Shown here piece by piece: positions 35,098 through 44,204 of a stretch of DNA of 64,000 nt (position 1 is the stretch's first letter; each line of letters opens with the position of its first letter). Both the position numbers and the translations under genes were made by a program. The DNA is from Pseudomonas taiwanensis DSM 21245 (GTDB lineage: Bacteria > Pseudomonadota > Gammaproteobacteria > Pseudomonadales > Pseudomonadaceae). Under the pieces are notes generated by a model, which did no database searches, was not told the origin of the DNA, and worked only from the letters and a program-made list of their open reading frames with translations. The stretch is from contig NZ_AUEC01000023.1 of assembly GCF_000425785.1 (NCBI RefSeq), forward strand, positions 57,293 through 121,292, in the 5' to 3' direction.

Positions 35098-36051
35098 TCA
35101 GCCTTGGGGCAGTTCGAACCCGGTGATGGCCCTGTCAAGTTTCAGTGCCTGGGCATGCAGCACCCGCATCAGGTGCAATGAAGCTTGGGATGGGGGCTCG
35201 AAGCGTGAGTAGACGAAACTGATATCGAAGTGAATGTCCTCCGCCAGCGGCACCACTTCAAGGCCACTGTCCTGTGCCACGAACTCGTCGATCAGGGTCA
35301 TGCCCATGCCTTGCTTTACCAAGGCCACAGCTTCGTTGGCGTTGGTGAACGACAGCAACGACTCAAGGTGCAGGCCTCGGCGCTGGATTTCATGCGCCAA
35401 CAACCGGCCAAACGGCATGTCGGGCCGGAACAGCAGCAGCGCGTGCCCCACCAACTGCTGCAGCGTCAGCGCCGGCTCCTGGGCCAAGGGGTGATCGGCA
35501 GGCATTACCGCAACCATGCGCCCCCGCATGAACGGTTGGGACACCAGATGGTCATGCACCACTGGAAGGGCAGCAATCGACAGGTCGACCTTCTTCGACA
35601 GGATCTGGTTGGGCATCTCGTTCATCAGCGAGGTCTGCCACTCGATGGTCAGCGATGGCGACTCGCGCTTGAGCTGCGCCAGGGCGATGGGGATCACCAC
35701 TGTCGACAACGATGCACTGCACGAAATGCGTAGGTTGCGGTGGCTGCCCGAGGCCAATGACAACGCGCACTCGTTGACCTGCAGGGCGGCCTGGTACACC
35801 CGCTCTACTTCACGGAACAGGACATGTGCCTCCTCGGTGGGGACCAGACGATTGTTGATGCGCTCGAACAAGCGATATGCCAAACGCCCTTCGACGTAAT
35901 GGATCAGCTTGCTCACGGCTGGTTGGGACACATACAGCATCTTGGCCGCGGCACTGATCGAGCCGGTCAGCATCACCGCGCGAAACACCTCCATGTGCCG
36001 CAGTTTGAACACCATCGCGCTGGATGCTGGGCTGTCCGGGTCTTGGGGCAT
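35098..36051 (-). CDS. LysR-family transcriptional regulator
   Basis: 317 aa. The helix-turn-helix (about 15-75) reads MEVFRAVMLTGSISAAAKML then YVSQPAVSKLI, followed by a substrate-binding domain. It is divergent from the amidohydrolase gene and probably controls it. The ATG has AAGG about 10 bases upstream; a 13-bp T-N11-A sequence (36057-36069, TTACCTTTGGTTA) covers this ribosome site and could be an autoregulatory operator. Confidence 0.9.
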   Translation of the reverse strand: MPQDPDSPASSAMVFKLRHMEVFRAVMLTGSISAAAKMLYVSQPAVSKLIHYVEGRLAYRLFERINNRLVPTEEAHVLFREVERVYQAALQVNECALSLASGSHRNLRISCSASLSTVVIPIALAQLKRESPSLTIEWQTSLMNEMPNQILSKKVDLSIAALPVVHDHLVSQPFMRGRMVAVMPADHPLAQEPALTLQQLVGHALLLFRPDMPFGRLLAHEIQRRGLHLESLLSFTNANEAVALVKQGMGMTLIDEFVAQDSGLEVVPLAEDIHFDISFVYSRFEPPSQASLHLMRVLHAQALKLDRAITGFELPQG

Positions 36052-36200
36052 GTGTATTACCTTTGGTTATGATGTCTGCCATCTGGGTATGAGCGCCAAA
36101 CGTCGGCGCGCAGTATCGTCGCTCCAGCCTCGCCGCCACGATGGCGGACGATAACAGGATCTACGTTCAGGCGCAGAAAGCGTCAACCAGGGAGCTGTCC

Positions 36201-37028
36201 ATGAACATCTTTGATGAACCGAAGATCGATTGCCATAACCATTTGTTTGATCCCGATCGCTTTCCCTACCATCCGGATGCGCCTTATGCCCCCTCGGGCC
36301 AGGAAGTTGCCACGCTAGAGCAGTTCACCCAAGTGATGGAGGCCTATGGCGTGCAACACGCGTTGCTGGTCGGCCCCAACAGCGGCTATCACACCGACAA
36401 CCGCTGCCTGCTCGATGCGCTGGCGCGCGGGCAGGGCCGTTTCAGGGGCATCGCGGTGGTCGAGCCGGGCATGAAACTTGGCCAGCTGGCGGCATTGAAG
36501 GAGCAAGGCGTGGTCGGGGTTGCCTTCAATCCAGCGCTTTATGGGGTAGGCTGCCTCGACGGCTGCGAAAGCCTGTTCGGCAAGCTGGCCGAGCTTGATC
36601 TGTTCGCCCAGGTCCAGGTGTGCGAAGACCAGCTACTGGACGTACAAGCGCGGTTGTTGCGCCTGCCAACGCGGTTGCTGATCGACCACTGCGGCCGCCC
36701 TGACGTTGCTGCCGGCTTGCAACAACCGGGCTTCCAGGCGTTACTGCGCCTGGCAGGTTCTGGCCGGGCGACCGTCAAGCTGTCAGGCATGCAGAAGTTC
36801 GCCGCGCCGCAGGCACTGTTCGAGCAAAGTGCTGCCTATGTCCAGGCATTGATCGAGGCGTTCGGCCCCCACGCCTGCATCTGGGGCTCGGATTGGCCCT
36901 TTATCCGCCAACGCTCACGTGTCGATTACGGCCCGTTGCTCAAACTCGCCGAGCGCCTGGTGCCCGACCCCACGCAGCGCCGTCAGATCATGTGGGACAC
37001 CCCAAGGCGCTTGTTTGGTTTTGCCTGA
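36201..37028 (+). CDS. Amidohydrolase family protein (2-pyrone-4,6-dicarboxylate hydrolase-like)
   Basis: 275 aa TIM-barrel hydrolase of the amidohydrolase 2 family. The N-terminal DCHNHLFDP gives the two metal or substrate His; the mid region LLIDHCGRPD and the C-terminal IWGSDWPF give further conserved His and Asp. This resembles LigI and related lactonases acting on cyclic dicarboxylates. The ATG at 36201 has GGGAG upstream. Single gene divergent from a LysR regulator; the substrate is unknown. Confidence 0.85.
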   Translation: MNIFDEPKIDCHNHLFDPDRFPYHPDAPYAPSGQEVATLEQFTQVMEAYGVQHALLVGPNSGYHTDNRCLLDALARGQGRFRGIAVVEPGMKLGQLAALKEQGVVGVAFNPALYGVGCLDGCESLFGKLAELDLFAQVQVCEDQLLDVQARLLRLPTRLLIDHCGRPDVAAGLQQPGFQALLRLAGSGRATVKLSGMQKFAAPQALFEQSAAYVQALIEAFGPHACIWGSDWPFIRQRSRVDYGPLLKLAERLVPDPTQRRQIMWDTPRRLFGFA

Positions 37029-37076
37029 GCACTGCGATACCCGTACAGGATGAGTGAACTGCAGGAGTCCGCTGGG

Positions 37077-37111
37077 CTGCCCCGCTGCAAGCATGCGCGG
37101 CAACGGGGCAG
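37077..37111. terminator. Hairpin between convergent genes
   Basis: Stem CTGCCCCG / CGGGGCAG with a further inner pairing TGC/GCA, between the convergent amidohydrolase and DUF3313 genes. No strong U-run on either side. Confidence 0.4.
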
Positions 37112-37117
37112 GGTGAT

Positions 37118-37792
37118 TCACTTCCTGCCTTTGGCGGCCTGGAAGGAGGCCACCATGTCTTTGGCCCAACCATCGAGCACAGCCTTGGCGTCCTTGGTTT
37201 GCATCACCTGGTCGGCGTTTTCAAGCTCGCTACCTGCACCCTTGCGGACCACCTGGGCGACCACCTGCTGGTTGCCGCCGTCGATGAACGCCGCCTCGGT
37301 GGCGATGGTGGTGTCCTGGTCGCGAATACCGGTGGCCGTGCTTACACCTGCTGCGATCAGGGCGATCGGGATGACTTCATACGGGCGCAGGCCTTTGGTC
37401 TTGGCACTGACTGCAGTGATTGCCGGACGCACTATCAGGACGCGTGGACCCGGTCCTTTGGCCAAAGGTAACACCTCAGAGAAGTGGCTTTTGAGGGTCT
37501 GGTCGTAGTAGTGGGTAATGCCAGTCAAAGTCGACTGTGGGACTTTTTCGGTGGGTTGGGGTTTCGGATAAAGCTGGCTCGGTTCGATGTAGACGCTGGT
37601 ATAACGATTGGCGTCGACATCCGGTTTGATCCAGCGCATGACTGGCGCGCCGGAAGGCGACTTGTCTTCCTTCAGTAAGCTGTAGTCCTTCAGGAAGCCC
37701 GAGTACTGATCGGACTCCACGTACTTGCTCGCGCAGCCATATAGCATGACTGTAGCAAGACACAAGGTTGCAACCAATGGCCGGGTTTTCAT
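37118..37792 (-). CDS. DUF3313 lipoprotein
   Basis: 224 aa with a lipobox (LYGC, Cys about 20), so a lipid-anchored envelope protein. The family pattern includes SGFLKDYSLLKE, MRWIKPDVDANRYTSVYIEP and RVLIVRPAITAV. Function unknown. Ribosome site AAGGAG fixes the ATG at 37792. Confidence 0.87.
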   Translation of the reverse strand: MKTRPLVATLCLATVMLYGCASKYVESDQYSGFLKDYSLLKEDKSPSGAPVMRWIKPDVDANRYTSVYIEPSQLYPKPQPTEKVPQSTLTGITHYYDQTLKSHFSEVLPLAKGPGPRVLIVRPAITAVSAKTKGLRPYEVIPIALIAAGVSTATGIRDQDTTIATEAAFIDGGNQQVVAQVVRKGAGSELENADQVMQTKDAKAVLDGWAKDMVASFQAAKGRK

Positions 37793-38123
37793 GCAGCACT
37801 CCTTCCTACGTTGAGTGATATCCCGCAGGCATGCGGGCGACTCTTGGTGGCGCAAGATTTAAGTTTGAACTCTGCGATCGTGGAACAAGGCACTCTTCTC
37901 GCGGTTTGCGAGGCGATGGTGAGAGACCCGCGAACGTCGGCTTCGGGCATTTAAACTTTAGACGAGGCCTTATTACTCGCAAGTGCCCACGGGTGAGGTG
38001 AACATACTGTTTCCCGGTGTTGTTCGACTGTACATCGAGGCCAATACGCACTGGCCATTTCTTGACTAATCTTGCCTGCGACATGGGCTGTGCAGGGCAT
38101 TCGGACCTGCCGCGAGAGAAGCC

Positions 38124-38720
38124 ATGAGCAAGGGCAATGACCTGATCATCTGCGAGTACTGTGACGCGGTCTATCACCGTGCTCCGCTGCGGCGCCACCA
38201 GAGTGCTGTGTGCACGCGCTGTGGCGGCGTGCTGTATCGGCACAATGGGCTGACTCCCCAACAGCGCCTGGCGCTCAGCATCACGGGTGGCGTGCTGCTG
38301 GTGTTCGCCAATGCCTACCCGGTGATGACCATCAGCATGAGCGGGCTGTCCAACTCGGCGACGCTGTGGGACGCGGTGATGGTCCTGAGTAGCGGTAGCA
38401 TTACGTTCATGGCATTGGTACTGGCGCTGTCGATCATTTTCGCGCCGGTGCTGCAGATCGCCGTGCTGTGCTGGGTATTGAGCTTTGCCATGGCCGGCCG
38501 CCGTTCACCCGCGTTTGGCGCTTGCATGCAGGCCCTGGAAAGGCTGAGGCCCTGGAGCATGCTGGAAGTCTGCCTGCTCGGCGCGATGGTGGCGGTGATC
38601 AAGCTTGCCGGCTTGCTCGATGTGATCCCTGGTATCGGCCTGATTGCCCTGGCGGCGCTGAGTGTATTGCTGATCTACATCGCCGGGCGCGATATCCGCG
38701 ACCTGTGGGAGCAGGTATGA
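38124..38720 (+). CDS. pqiA: Paraquat-inducible protein A, N-terminal half homologue
   Basis: 198 aa inner-membrane protein. Two N-terminal CxxC pairs (CEYCDAVYH and CTRCG) form a rubredoxin-like zinc ribbon. Four membrane helices follow. E. coli PqiA is about 417 aa with two such modules; here each module is a separate gene. Its stop overlaps the next start (ATGA). PqiA with PqiB and PqiC forms an envelope-spanning lipid transport system. Confidence 0.87.
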   Translation: MSKGNDLIICEYCDAVYHRAPLRRHQSAVCTRCGGVLYRHNGLTPQQRLALSITGGVLLVFANAYPVMTISMSGLSNSATLWDAVMVLSSGSITFMALVLALSIIFAPVLQIAVLCWVLSFAMAGRRSPAFGACMQALERLRPWSMLEVCLLGAMVAVIKLAGLLDVIPGIGLIALAALSVLLIYIAGRDIRDLWEQV

Positions 38721-39361
38721 CAGTCCCGGTGTTGGCCGACGACCTGCAGGTGTGCCTGTGCCACGGCTGCGGTCAGGCCTGCGACCTGCGCGAAGATGCC
38801 TGTCACTGCCAACGCTGCGGTGCGCCGCTGCACCGACGCAAGGTCAATCCCATTGCCCGTGGCTGGGCGTTTCTGTGCGCAGCACTGATCTTCTATGTGC
38901 CGGCCAATGCCTTGCCGGTGATGAACACCGAAATGCTTGGCCAGGGTACCGACAGCACCATCGTTGGTGGGGTGTTGGAGTTCTGGGAGGCGGGGGCGTG
39001 GGACATTGCCTTGATCATCTTCATCGCCAGCATCGGTGTGCCCGCGATCAAGTTTTTTTCCCTCGGCCTGCTGTTGGTAACCGCCCAGCGACGCAGCACC
39101 TGGGCGAGGCGTCAGCGCTCGCAACTGTTTCGCTGTGTCGAGTTGATCGGTTATTGGTCGATGCTCGATGTGATGGTGGTGGCCTTGGTGGCTGCGCTGG
39201 TGCAACTGCGTGGCCTGGGAACCATCGAACCGCGTCCAGGCATTCTGTTCTTCGGTTTGGTGGTGGTGCTGACGATGTTTTCTGCGATGAGCTTCGACCC
39301 ACGACTGATCTGGGATGGCGAGCCACAAGACGGAGAGCGCAGCGATGGCGCAGCAGACTGA
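38717..39361 (+). CDS. pqiA: Paraquat-inducible protein A, C-terminal half homologue
   Basis: 214 aa. An N-terminal zinc-ribbon (CLCHGCGQAC, then CHCQRCGAPL) is followed by four membrane helices with the typical VPANALPVM segment. Translationally coupled to the first pqiA gene by ATGA overlap and to pqiB by a 17-base overlap. It completes the two-module PqiA. Confidence 0.87.
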   Translation: MTVPVLADDLQVCLCHGCGQACDLREDACHCQRCGAPLHRRKVNPIARGWAFLCAALIFYVPANALPVMNTEMLGQGTDSTIVGGVLEFWEAGAWDIALIIFIASIGVPAIKFFSLGLLLVTAQRRSTWARRQRSQLFRCVELIGYWSMLDVMVVALVAALVQLRGLGTIEPRPGILFFGLVVVLTMFSAMSFDPRLIWDGEPQDGERSDGAAD

Positions 39362-40985
39362 CAAACCCGTGGCAGCAGGTCAGCCTCAGGTGCGGACCCG
39401 GCGGGTGAATGTGTCGCTGGTGTGGATCGTACCTATCCTGGCCTTGCTGGTGGGCGCCTCGCTGGTGGTGCGCAACTGGATGCAGCAGGGGCCGGTCATT
39501 ACCATCTCGTTTCGCAGCGGGGAGGGGTTGGTGGCGCACAAGACCCAGGTGCGTTACCGCAGCGTGGTGATCGGCGAGGTCACCACGGTAGAACTGGCCA
39601 AGGACCGCGAAAGCGTGGTGGTGCAGGTGGAACTGGCCAAGGAAGCCGAATCGTTCGCCACCGAAGGTGCGCGCTATTGGGTAGTGCGACCTCGCATCGG
39701 GGCCGGGGGCGTTTCAGGGGTGGACACCTTGCTCTCGGGCAGTTTCATCGGCGCCGATGCCGGTGAGTCGACGGCGCCGCGCAAGCGCTTCACCGGGCTC
39801 GAACTACCACCTCCGATCACCTATGGCGAGAAGGGCAAGCACTTCACCCTGAGTGCGGACGACCTCGGTTCGCTGGATGTCGGCTCGTCGATCTACTACC
39901 GGCGGATCCCGGTCGGCGAGGTGGTTTCCTACGCCCTGCAGCAGGATGGCAAAGGGGTGGACATCGGCGTGTTCGTACAGTCGCCCTACGATGCCTTCGT
40001 TACCGCCGATACCCGCTTCTGGAATGCCAGCGGGGTCGACATGCAGATCGGTGCCAATGGACTGAAAGTCGAAACCCAGTCGCTGTCATCCATCCTCATG
40101 GGTGGCCTGGCGTTCGGCGCGCCTGACTTCGCGGCACCTGCCGACCCCGCGCCCGATCAACAGCAGTTTCGTCTGTTCGTCGACCGCGACGCGGCTTTGG
40201 CGCCACCCACGGGCAAGCAGCAGCACCTGCGCATGCGCTTCGAGCAGTCGATGCGCGGCTTGTCTCCAGGCGCGCCGGTGGAATTCAAGGGGGTCGAGTT
40301 CGGCAAGGTGGTGGCAGTGACGCTCGACTACGACGAACAGAAGCAGACTTTCCCAGTGGTGGTGGATGCGGTGATCTATCCGCAACGCTTGGGCCCGGTG
40401 CACCAGAAAATGCTCAAGGCGTTCAACCATACCCCCGGTGACGATGCCGGTGCCCGCCGGCTGATTGGCACTTTCGTCGAGCACGGACTGCGAGCCCAGG
40501 CGCGTAGCGGCAACCTCATCACCGGGCAAATGTATGTGTCGCTGGATTTCTACCCCGCAGCGCCGAAGGTGGCCTTCGACATGAACGCCAGCCCGATCAC
40601 GGTGCCCACGGTGCCTGGCAGCCTGGAGAAGCTGCAGGAGCAGTTGCAGCACATGGTAGAACGTCTCGGCAAGCTGCCGCTGGAGAGCATCGCCGGCAAC
40701 CTGGACGGTACCCTGCGGGAGCTCAGGGCAACCCTCAAGCGCTTTGACGGCCAGACACTGCCGGGCGTGAAGGCGACGCTGGAAGATGTCCAGAAAACCT
40801 TGCGGACGGCCAACTCGGCCATCGCCGAAGATTCGCCGCAGCGGGAGAAACTGGGCGATGCGCTGCAGGAACTGGAGCGCATGTCGCGTTCGCTGCGTGA
40901 CCTTGCCGACTTCCTGGGGCGGCACCCCGAATCGCTGATTCGTGGGCGGCCCAAGGCGGCGGGTGCCGATGACGTGCAGCCTTGA
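39345..40985 (+). CDS. pqiB: PqiB-like MCE-domain protein
   Basis: 546 aa with one N-terminal membrane helix (about 22-42) and three MCE domains (about 45-130, 160-250, 290-390), then a long C-terminal helical region (about 430-530) matching the coiled-coil needle of PqiB. It hexamerises to form a periplasmic channel carrying lipid between membranes. The start at 39345 has GGAG upstream and overlaps the preceding gene. Confidence 0.9.
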   Translation: MAQQTDKPVAAGQPQVRTRRVNVSLVWIVPILALLVGASLVVRNWMQQGPVITISFRSGEGLVAHKTQVRYRSVVIGEVTTVELAKDRESVVVQVELAKEAESFATEGARYWVVRPRIGAGGVSGVDTLLSGSFIGADAGESTAPRKRFTGLELPPPITYGEKGKHFTLSADDLGSLDVGSSIYYRRIPVGEVVSYALQQDGKGVDIGVFVQSPYDAFVTADTRFWNASGVDMQIGANGLKVETQSLSSILMGGLAFGAPDFAAPADPAPDQQQFRLFVDRDAALAPPTGKQQHLRMRFEQSMRGLSPGAPVEFKGVEFGKVVAVTLDYDEQKQTFPVVVDAVIYPQRLGPVHQKMLKAFNHTPGDDAGARRLIGTFVEHGLRAQARSGNLITGQMYVSLDFYPAAPKVAFDMNASPITVPTVPGSLEKLQEQLQHMVERLGKLPLESIAGNLDGTLRELRATLKRFDGQTLPGVKATLEDVQKTLRTANSAIAEDSPQREKLGDALQELERMSRSLRDLADFLGRHPESLIRGRPKAAGADDVQP

Positions 40986-41014
40986 CCCCGCACCCGATCG
41001 AGGAGTGATACCTG

Positions 41015-41551
41015 ATGCCTCAGATTCACGCTGTGATACTGGTCGCGTTGGCGGTGCTGGCTGCAGGCTGCAGCAGTTCGCCCACCCACTACCATACTCT
41101 GGTGCCGCCACAGCCGACCCGCGAAGAGGGTACTAACGTGCTGGTGGAGCGGGTCAGTGTTCCGCCGCAGGTGGATCGACCGCAATTGGTGGTGCGCCAG
41201 GGCCAGAGCGGCCTGGCAATACTTGATACCGAATGGTGGGGCGCCAACCTTGTGGATGAGTTCCGCAGCGCCCTGCAGGACCAGCTTGGCGGACCTGTGG
41301 GCAGCAGTGTCCGCTCAGTGCTGCGGGTTGACGTGCAGCGCTTCGATTCAGTGCCAGGCCAGCACGCTTTGCTGGAGGCGGTATGGCGGTTGAAGCGGCC
41401 TGGCCAGGACGAGCTGACTTGTCGCACCACGGTACAGACACCGGCGCAAGCCAGTGTCAGCAGCTTGGTCAGCGCCCAGCAAAGCAACCTGCGCCAACTG
41501 GCCGGTGCGGTGCGTAGCGCGGCAGTGCAGGGTCGTTGCCCTGCCGCTTAG
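41015..41551 (+). CDS. pqiC: PqiC-like outer-membrane lipoprotein
   Basis: 178 aa with a lipobox (LAAGC, Cys 19). It matches the ABC-type transport auxiliary lipoprotein pattern (HYHTLVPP, VLVERVSVPPQVDRPQLVVR, WWGANLVDEFRSALQ). It anchors the PqiB channel at the outer membrane. It starts 29 bases after pqiB. Its stop codon abuts a MITE-like palindrome. Confidence 0.88.
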   Translation: MPQIHAVILVALAVLAAGCSSSPTHYHTLVPPQPTREEGTNVLVERVSVPPQVDRPQLVVRQGQSGLAILDTEWWGANLVDEFRSALQDQLGGPVGSSVRSVLRVDVQRFDSVPGQHALLEAVWRLKRPGQDELTCRTTVQTPAQASVSSLVSAQQSNLRQLAGAVRSAAVQGRCPAA

Positions 41552-41691
41552 GCTCTGTGTGAATAGTCTTGAGATGAAGCTCAAGCAAGGCGAAAACAGC
41601 CGAGGAAGCGGAGTTTACGGGTTGTAAATGAGCACTCCGAGGCTGTTTTCAACACAGCATCACCGAGTTTCAAGGCTTTTCGTACAGAGCC
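41551..41691. mobile_element. MITE-like imperfect palindrome with terminal inverted repeats
   Basis: 141 bp with terminal inverted repeats GGCTCTGTGTGAA and (reverse) GGCTCTGTACGAA, 11 of 13 identical. The whole element is an imperfect palindrome: internal arms share GAAAACAGCC and a related GTTTAC end near 41590-41650. It has no coding capacity and no obvious target duplication. It lies exactly between the pqiC stop and the convergent glycine-zipper gene, so it could also act as a bidirectional terminator. Confidence 0.7.
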
Positions 41692-41703
41692 TCGTACTGC
41701 TGA

Positions 41704-42174
41704 TCATGGATTGACCTGATACCCACGTCCCTGAAGGCATCCGCTGTAGGCGCTGGCATAGGCCGAGCTTTGTGCCTGGTCCTGAGTGCGGCGGTCCTGG
41801 CGGCGGTCCTGGCGCTGGCGCATACCGCCCACGGCGGCCCCGGCCGCAGCCCCTTCACCGGCGCGGTTCTGCCGGTACTGCTGCTTGGCCTCGTCGCTGG
41901 CCCGGTCATAGATCTCTTCGTGCTGGTTGCCCCGTACCTGGGCCCCTACCGCACCTGCCGCGGCCCCGGCGGCCGCGCCGCGAACCCTGCCGCCGACGTG
42001 AGGCTCGGAGTGGGTTGCAGTGCTGGTCGCATTGTTGGCGACCGTGTTGCAATCATTGATATCCAGTTGCATCTGCTGGCTGCTTTGGCCCTTGAGCGGC
42101 ACGACTGACTGCGCTTGGGCTGTGGAGGCGGTAAGCAGCAGTACCAGCAAGTATCCCCATGGGAATGTACGCAT
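41704..42174 (-). CDS. Glycine zipper protein, secreted
   Basis: 156 aa with a signal peptide (YLLVLLLTASTAQAQ). Two Gly/Ala-rich zipper segments (RGAAAGAAAGAVGAQVRG and AGEGAAAGAAVGGMRQ) form typical membrane-associating helices, with Arg/Gln-rich linkers. Function unknown; related proteins are often outer-membrane associated. Start 42174 has GGAG upstream. Confidence 0.75.
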   Translation of the reverse strand: MRTFPWGYLLVLLLTASTAQAQSVVPLKGQSSQQMQLDINDCNTVANNATSTATHSEPHVGGRVRGAAAGAAAGAVGAQVRGNQHEEIYDRASDEAKQQYRQNRAGEGAAAGAAVGGMRQRQDRRQDRRTQDQAQSSAYASAYSGCLQGRGYQVNP

Positions 42175-42461
42175 GGCTCTTCTCCACTGGAAGCTAACCC
42201 CATCGAAGAGAATAGTTCCAAGCGCGGGGCGCTGATGCCCGCTGGTCTGTGTTCTGAGCCCGCCAAGCCGCCCCTCGTCGCGATTGTCTCCACTTGCCAT
42301 CACTCACCACCGGTCGGCTTTTCCCGACGCGGCTTGAACCGCGCGGCGAAAGGGACTAATTAATATGTGTGGGAAAAATTCCCACGCTAAGAAAAGTAAA
42401 AGCTTCCAACGATTCCCGACTTGATTTGGCGTTTCTCGCGGTGATGACCAGGAGACGGAAA

Positions 42462-43163
42462 ATGCAAATCCAGAGGTTGTTCAAGAGGGCATTACTGGCG
42501 GCGGCCATAGGCGCCGTGCTGTCAGCGTCCATCGTTTTGGTTCCGGACACGATTTCCCAAAGCGCCAGCGCGTACGCCAAGGAGGGTGGGGGGGGCGGTC
42601 ATGGAGGTGGCGGCGGTGGCCACGGTGGCGGCGGAGGCCATGGCGGTGGTGGTGGCCACGGTGGTGGCGGAGGCCATGGCGGTGGTGGTGGCCACGGTGG
42701 TGGCGGAGGCCATGGCGGTGGTGGTGGCCACGGTGGTGGCGGCGGTGGCCATGGCGGTGGCGGTGGTCATGGTGGTGGCCACGGCGGTAGTGGTGGTCAT
42801 GGCGGCGACGGTGGCGGTCATGGAGGCCACAGCGGCGGCCACAGCGGCAGCGGTCATGGCGATGCAGGCCGTGGTCACGACGGCAACTCCAATGCCGGGC
42901 GCAGCGGCAACCACGCCGAAGCAGGCGATGATCATGGCAATCATGTCGGCGGCGAACCCGGCGACGATCACGGTAACCATGTTGGCGGCGAGCCGGGTGA
43001 CGATCATGGCAATCATGTTGGCGGTGAGCCTGGCGATGACCATGGCAATCACGTCGGTGGCGAGCCTGGCGATGATCGCGGCAACCCTGTGGGTGGCGAA
43101 CCGGGTGATGACCGCGGCACTCACGCTGGCGGCGAAGCGGGGGATGACAACAGCAGGAGCTGA
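42462..43163 (+). CDS. Secreted Gly/His-repeat protein with acidic GDDHGNHVGGEP repeats
   Basis: 233 aa. A signal peptide (about 1-42, ending AYAKEGG) is followed by a long run of GGGGGH repeats (about 43-120), then Gly/His/Ser/Asn sequence and five to six copies of a 12-residue unit GDDHGNHVGGEP, degenerating at the end. No known domain. His-rich and Asp/His-rich repeats could bind metal ions. Ribosome site AGGAG fixes the start. It is followed by the DUF6502 and DUF5666 genes on the same strand. Confidence 0.75.
   Translation: MQIQRLFKRALLAAAIGAVLSASIVLVPDTISQSASAYAKEGGGGGHGGGGGGHGGGGGHGGGGGHGGGGGHGGGGGHGGGGGHGGGGGHGGGGGGHGGGGGHGGGHGGSGGHGGDGGGHGGHSGGHSGSGHGDAGRGHDGNSNAGRSGNHAEAGDDHGNHVGGEPGDDHGNHVGGEPGDDHGNHVGGEPGDDHGNHVGGEPGDDRGNPVGGEPGDDRGTHAGGEAGDDNSRS
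42595..43120 (+). repeat. Tandem coding repeats (GGCCATGGCGGTGGTG-type and 36-bp units)
   Basis: The first part (about 42595-42800) is a run of 18-bp-like units encoding GGGGGH, the second (about 42918-43120) a run of 36-bp units encoding GDDHGNHVGGEP. Codons vary between copies, so the arrays are not brand new. Such arrays change length by slippage. Confidence 0.8.
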
Positions 43164-43183
43164 GCCACGCTGACAGGCCATGA

Positions 43184-43209
43184 GCAAAACCTTGGGGGGC
43201 GGGTTTTGC
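43184..43209 (+). terminator. Hairpin after the Gly/His-repeat gene
   Basis: GCAAAACC / GGTTTTGC stem (8 bp) around a 10-base loop, 21 bases after the stop codon. No U-run follows, so it may only attenuate. Confidence 0.45.
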
Positions 43210-43361
43210 CTGGGCTTGCCCAGTCCACGACTGCCCCTCTCAACGCATGTGCAATGAGCGCTGACAGTTAATTTGGTGTTTCGGGAAGGAAATGGTTACG
43301 GGACGTATGGGATTATTTCCCGCGTCGTATACGGCTTCCACCTGTCAAGGAAATGCGCTCA

Positions 43362-44204
43362 ATGCAATCGCCGACATTACCGCCCTCCATGCTCAATGCC
43401 TTGCGCCGGGTGATGTACCCGCTGGTGCGGTTGATGCTGCGCAAGGGGGTCACCTATACGGTGTTCGCCGACCTGCTCAAGCAGGTGTTCGTCGATGTTG
43501 CCCATCGGGAGTTTCGACTGGACGAAAAGGCGCCCAGCGATAGCCGCATCAGTCTGTTGACGGGGGTGCATCGCAAGGACGTCAGGCGCCTACGCGGCGA
43601 GAGTGAAGCGTCGCAAGCGCTGCCGGAAAACATCACGCTTGGTGCGCAACTGGTCAATCTCTGGACCAACAGCCCGCCGTTCTGCGCCAATGTTGGGCAG
43701 GCGCTGCCGTTGCCGCGGCTGGCCAGCGTCGGAGGGGCGTGCTCGTTCGATGCTCTGGTGGCGAAGGTCAGCACCGACATCCGTGCCCGGGTGGTGCTCG
43801 ATGAGTGGTTGCGACTGGGCATCGTCCGATTGGACGAGCAAGACCGTGTGCACCTGGAAGCCGAGGCATTCGTGCCGCAGAAGGGGTTCGACGAAAAAGC
43901 CGCGTACTTTGGTCATAACCTGCATGACCACGCCAGCGCGGCGGTGCACAACTTGAGCGGCCAGGGTCTGCCCTTTTTCGAGCGAAGTGTGCACTACGAT
44001 GCCCTTAGCCTGGCCAGCGTGGAAAGTCTGCGTGAGTTGGTGGCCAAGGACGGCATGCAAACACTGCTAGGCTTCAGTCGGATGGCCGCCGACCTTGAAA
44101 GCGCCGACTCGCCCAGTCCTGAACAACGTCAGCGCATCACCATCGGGCTTTATTTCTACACTGAGCCTACCCAACCCGATTCGCACAAGACGCCTGACAC
44201 ATGA
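43362..44204 (+). CDS. DUF6502 family protein
   Basis: 280 aa cytoplasmic protein. It matches the DUF6502 pattern: LNALRRVMYPLVRLMLRKGV, VFADLLKQVFVDVA, then DSRISLLTGVHRKDVRRLR. This looks like a winged-helix nucleic acid binding start, so a regulatory role is possible; function unknown. Start 43362 is preferred (AAGGAA 10 bases upstream); an ATG 9 bases earlier lies too close to that site. Coupled to the next gene by ATGA overlap. Confidence 0.82.
   Translation: MQSPTLPPSMLNALRRVMYPLVRLMLRKGVTYTVFADLLKQVFVDVAHREFRLDEKAPSDSRISLLTGVHRKDVRRLRGESEASQALPENITLGAQLVNLWTNSPPFCANVGQALPLPRLASVGGACSFDALVAKVSTDIRARVVLDEWLRLGIVRLDEQDRVHLEAEAFVPQKGFDEKAAYFGHNLHDHASAAVHNLSGQGLPFFERSVHYDALSLASVESLRELVAKDGMQTLLGFSRMAADLESADSPSPEQRQRITIGLYFYTEPTQPDSHKTPDT

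Noticed and set aside
42595..43120. Possible CRISPR-like array
   Set aside because: Regular repeats here are in-frame coding units without unique spacers; no cas genes in the window.
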